Assembly (NCBI GenBank): GCA_013399895.1
Contig: VXBA01001779.1
Coordinates: 242,372 to 306,371 of the forward strand
DNA from: Serilophus lunatus
Taxonomy: Eukaryota; Chordata; Aves; Passeriformes; Eurylaimidae
Direction of reading: 5' to 3'
DNA length: 64,000 nucleotides
The notes beneath the pieces are model-generated. The model did not search any database and had not been told where the DNA came from. It worked only from the letters and a program-made list of their open reading frames with translations. The position numbers and the translations under genes are program-made. Each line of letters opens with the position of its first letter. Position 1 is the first letter of the stretch. This document shows positions 60,926 to 64,000 of this stretch, piece by piece.

Positions 60926-61894
60926 TATGATTTCCACCACATTCAGTATTGTTGTAGTTGTTTTTGCAAGGAATTTGAAACAGAATCCAAGACTAGAGGC
61001 AGAGTTTAATCAAAACATTAAAATGCCTTCCCTTCAACCTTTTTTCATTGATCTCAGGTCCTTCTCAAATACCAGGTCTATATATGGGCCATGGCATGTT
61101 AAGAAAGATGGTGTTTGAATTCTGATGAGAGTTACAGAACTATTGCTTTGGGCTATGAACAGACACATCTTCTCTCACAAAGGCTTTGAGATGAAGTGCA
61201 TTAAGTCTAATGCAAGTCTAAGACTATAGATAGTTGAGTAACATATTTGCAGTCCCACACATCTGAGATATTCATCAGATCACTGTCCTCTGTATGTGTG
61301 TTCTTACCTGCAAATTGTAATTTCCTTCTGAGGGAGAGGCATTTTGACTCCTTTGAAAGCTACTTTCAGTAGTGTCATCCTCAGCTTGGATCTATCTTCT
61401 CTTTACTCCTGTGAATAAAAGTAATGGAATGTCTTATGCAAATGCTCTTCTGCTACAAAAATTATTCTCTTAGCTATTAATGAAAAGAAGAAAAACAATT
61501 CTAGAGGTCAAGTACCACTGGAGGGACATGCAGTTTCTGCTTTGTGTTTGTGCTTTACATTTTCATTAAATATTTCAGATGCAGCTCTGCAAAGCAATAA
61601 ACACATAGGAAGAGAACAACCTGAAGTGTATGAGCATCTGAAAATAACACTGGCAAAATAATGAAAGGAGGTATAAGAGAAATATATGCTATTAAAACAA
61701 ACGTAATGGTATTTCTGCTACATTTTTATGCAACCTTTCTTCTATTTTATTTGAAAAGTGAAGTTTATGTACCAGGAATTAAAAGACATGTATGTTTGTT
61801 GGGATAGACGGCAAACAACCTTACTGCTATTGTAAGCAGGCCACTGTAGTTGCTTTGCCCACACAGGGCACTCAAGCTATCACAGCTCAAAAAA

Positions 61895-61938
61895 ACCCAA
61901 ACCAAACCAAAACAAAAAACCAACCAACCAACCAAAAA
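61895..61938. repeat. (CCAA)n / (CCAAA)n simple repeat
   Basis: Repeated CCAAA followed by three CCAA units and an A run. Confidence 0.8.
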
Positions 61939-62259
61939 AAAGACGATGTAAGGAGATTTGCTCTCTTGTAAAGAAATCCACAGGAATGCAATGTCCCTAT
62001 GCTGGCTACCAGGTGCCCAGCAAGCCATTCTATTACTCTGCCTCTCCAACAGGACTGGGGAAGAAAAGTAAAATGAAAAGCCAGTGGGTCAATATAAGAA
62101 CAGGGAGATTACTCATCAGTAGCATCATGGGCAAAACTGACTCCATTTGAGGAAAATCAATTTAATGAATTGACAATCAATTAATCAATTATCAATACAT
62201 AGGATAATTTAGGATATATATATAATACGTAGGATAATAAGAAAAAAAAATCTAAAAAA

Positions 62260-62670
62260 ACTCCCCACCTTTTCCACACTCTTCCTTAGTTCTCTGGCTC
62301 AAGTTCACTCCCAAGAAGCATGGTAGAACAGGGAATGGGGCTGCAGTCAGTTCATGTTTTTTCTCTTCTGCTCCTTGCTTCTAATGCCCTTTTCCTGTTC
62401 CACTATGAGGTCCCTCCCATGGGATACAGTCCTTCACAAACTTCTTGAACATAGGTCTTTCCTTTAGCTTGCAGTTCTTAAGAAACTGCTCCAGCATAGG
62501 TGCTTTACAAGAAGTGTAATCCTTTCGGGGGCAGACTGCTCTATCTTGGGTTCCTGATGGGGCCACAAGTCCTGCTCCAGCATGGGGTCTCCATAGGCTG
62601 CAGCTGTCATCAGGTCACATCCACATGATCCCATGTGAAGCCCTCTATGGGTTGCAGTGCAGAGTTCCAG
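62260..62670 (-). mobile_element. Decayed LTR fragment related to family A
   Basis: On the plus strand it shows the family A phrases in reverse: GTCAGTTCATGTTTTTTCTC, GTCCCTCCCATGGGATACAG, CAGTCCTTCACAAAC, GAAACTGCTCCAGCATAGG and CTGCTCCAGCATGGGGTCTC. Their order matches the minus-strand family A copy at 47890-48943. The outer parts, including both termini, TATA region and poly(A) signal, are not recognisable, so borders are approximate and no target duplication can be sought. It is the most diverged member and may represent a sister subfamily. Confidence 0.65.
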
Positions 62671-64000
62671 AAACAACTGTTGTCCCAATTAGGAGGCAGA
62701 TGGCAGCTCTTTCTGTGAGGTAGGTAAGTGGCACAACTGAGTTTGCTTCCAGACTCACCTTTCATCAACAAATGCAGGGCTGCTCTCCAGGGTAGCATAC
62801 AATCTCCAGGCAACAGCATACAGCACACAGGAGGACACAGATGTTTGTGTTCTTGTCCCTGTGCAATGAATCCATCTAAAAGGCAAAGTTGTACACACCC
62901 CTGACTGGTTGGGCACTAAGGTGACCTAAAAGACAAGTGATCTTGAGGCCAAGCTGTCCTCATGTGTGGCTGTGCAGCGTGAAGTCACTTCACTAGAGGA
63001 AGCAATGCATTCCTGCAGGGCATGGGGCAGGGATGACACCCTGCCTGAAATTACTTCTGGAGAATAGCCGTAGTCCCCCAATAAAAAGAAAATTTTGCAA
63101 GATAGAGTCCTGAAGAAATTCCAGAGGTTTTCACAGCATAGAATTGAGACAACTTTTGATAAATGGTTTTTATTTTTTGGCTTCACACTGAAAATCAAGA
63201 GATTTCGTCACCTGATTTGAAGTCCTATGCTGCTCCTTTTCTCTGACCAGCTCCGACTTCTTTGTTTATTTTTAACCTTTTCTTTCTTTATAAAGAACCA
63301 TCACTAATATGTTTATAAACTCCACATGTGAGTTCTCTGCAGTGATCAAAGCATCTAATATAATTCTCTCAGGCAATCTTTGGATTGCTCTTAATGGGAG
63401 GTTCTGAGGTAAAGAAAGGATGATACTGAAGAGTATTTTAAAAAGGGAACTCTTTGGCCAAAGACTTCAATTAGATGCTGTACTGAGGCAGGTGCCTTTG
63501 CTCAATACCAAGAAAACAAAGTTATTGCTTTTAGATAACAATAATTGTACAAAAATATATTTTCAAGTGAATGAATGTTTACAGTGATATCAATTTAACG
63601 ACAACACTCATTTTTCTCTGATGCAATTAAAATATCTCCTCTTACTCTAGGTCATCTCTTTGTCCCAGTAAATGAATAATTACTCCAGACAGTTTCTTAA
63701 GAAAGCACAAAAAAGAGAAATGGGTATTATTGAACAACTTGCAAAAACTTAGAAATGTAGCCAACTCTTAACATTTTCTAAAGGATTAAAAGATCAGACC
63801 TGATTTAGTAGCAGATTGCTTCATTTCACAAGGGTTTATATTAATTCATTTAGGTGTAGAACAGGAACAGGTCATTTTCAAAAATACAGAGGACCAGAAG
63901 GCATGAAGTGTAAAGGCCAGTTAACACGTCTGTGTCTGATCTTTTCTACACATCACAGCTAAATACTTGCAGTAGGTGAGCTTTGCAGCAGAAGGAATTT
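62671..64000. other. AT-rich non-coding stretch, no gene seen
   Basis: Nothing gene-like or repeat-like is recognised up to the window end. Confidence 0.6.

Larger units (their letters stand above)
57946..62259. other. AT-rich non-coding stretch, no gene seen
   Basis: Nothing recognised. A short hairpin lies at 60903-60925 and a CCAA-repeat tract at 61895-61938. The longest frame, 60714-61118 plus, has no recognisable domain. Confidence 0.6.

Noticed and set aside
61765..62049. 94-codon minus-strand frame with hydrophobic centre
   Set aside because: The hydrophobic part is the translation of a CCAA-type simple repeat.

Overview
The window looks like avian nuclear DNA. It carries pieces of the CR1 non-LTR retrotransposon, including the conserved end of its reverse transcriptase, and several endogenous-retrovirus LTRs of kinds common in bird genomes. 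These sit in an AT-rich background without any protein-coding exon, tRNA, rRNA or CRISPR array that I can recognise. It reads as a gene desert or part of a very long intron. I cannot name the species or chromosome.

Layout. 1-33 is a C homopolymer at the window edge. 34-12801 is unremarkable AT-rich DNA. 12802-13325 holds decayed fragments resembling CR1 ORF1, and 13540-14545 is an isolated CpG-rich island containing a GGCAC pentanucleotide array. 15686-16730 is an old LTR (family A, plus strand). 24815-25188 is a CR1 3' end with an internal deletion. 29206-30732 is an LTR of a second family (B) with a 5-bp target-site duplication (TSD), followed 294 bp later by a family A LTR at 31026-32112, also with a perfect TSD. 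37499-39280 and 39942-41033 are two more family B LTRs. The first contains a 228-bp exact duplication around a single N, probably an assembly artefact, and the second is broken by 377 Ns. 47202-47720 is a short LTR (family C), and 47890-48943 is a family A LTR on the minus strand with a perfect TSD. 52690-53300 is GC-raised and unidentified. 53560-53918 looks like an LTR end with a CR1 tail inside it. 56341-57945 is a minus-strand CR1 3' region interrupted at 56794-57360 by a putative fourth kind of LTR. 62260-62670 is a decayed piece related to family A.

How the parts work together. There is no operon or pathway here. The functional potential is regulatory: seven or more LTR copies bring TATA boxes, poly(A) signals and, in family B, G-rich 5' ends and splice-acceptor-like tracts. 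The best leads are the structure of family B, the isolated CpG island, two assembly problems inside family B copies, and the nested retroelements at 53.6 and 56.8 kb. I found no convincing new multi-gene system.
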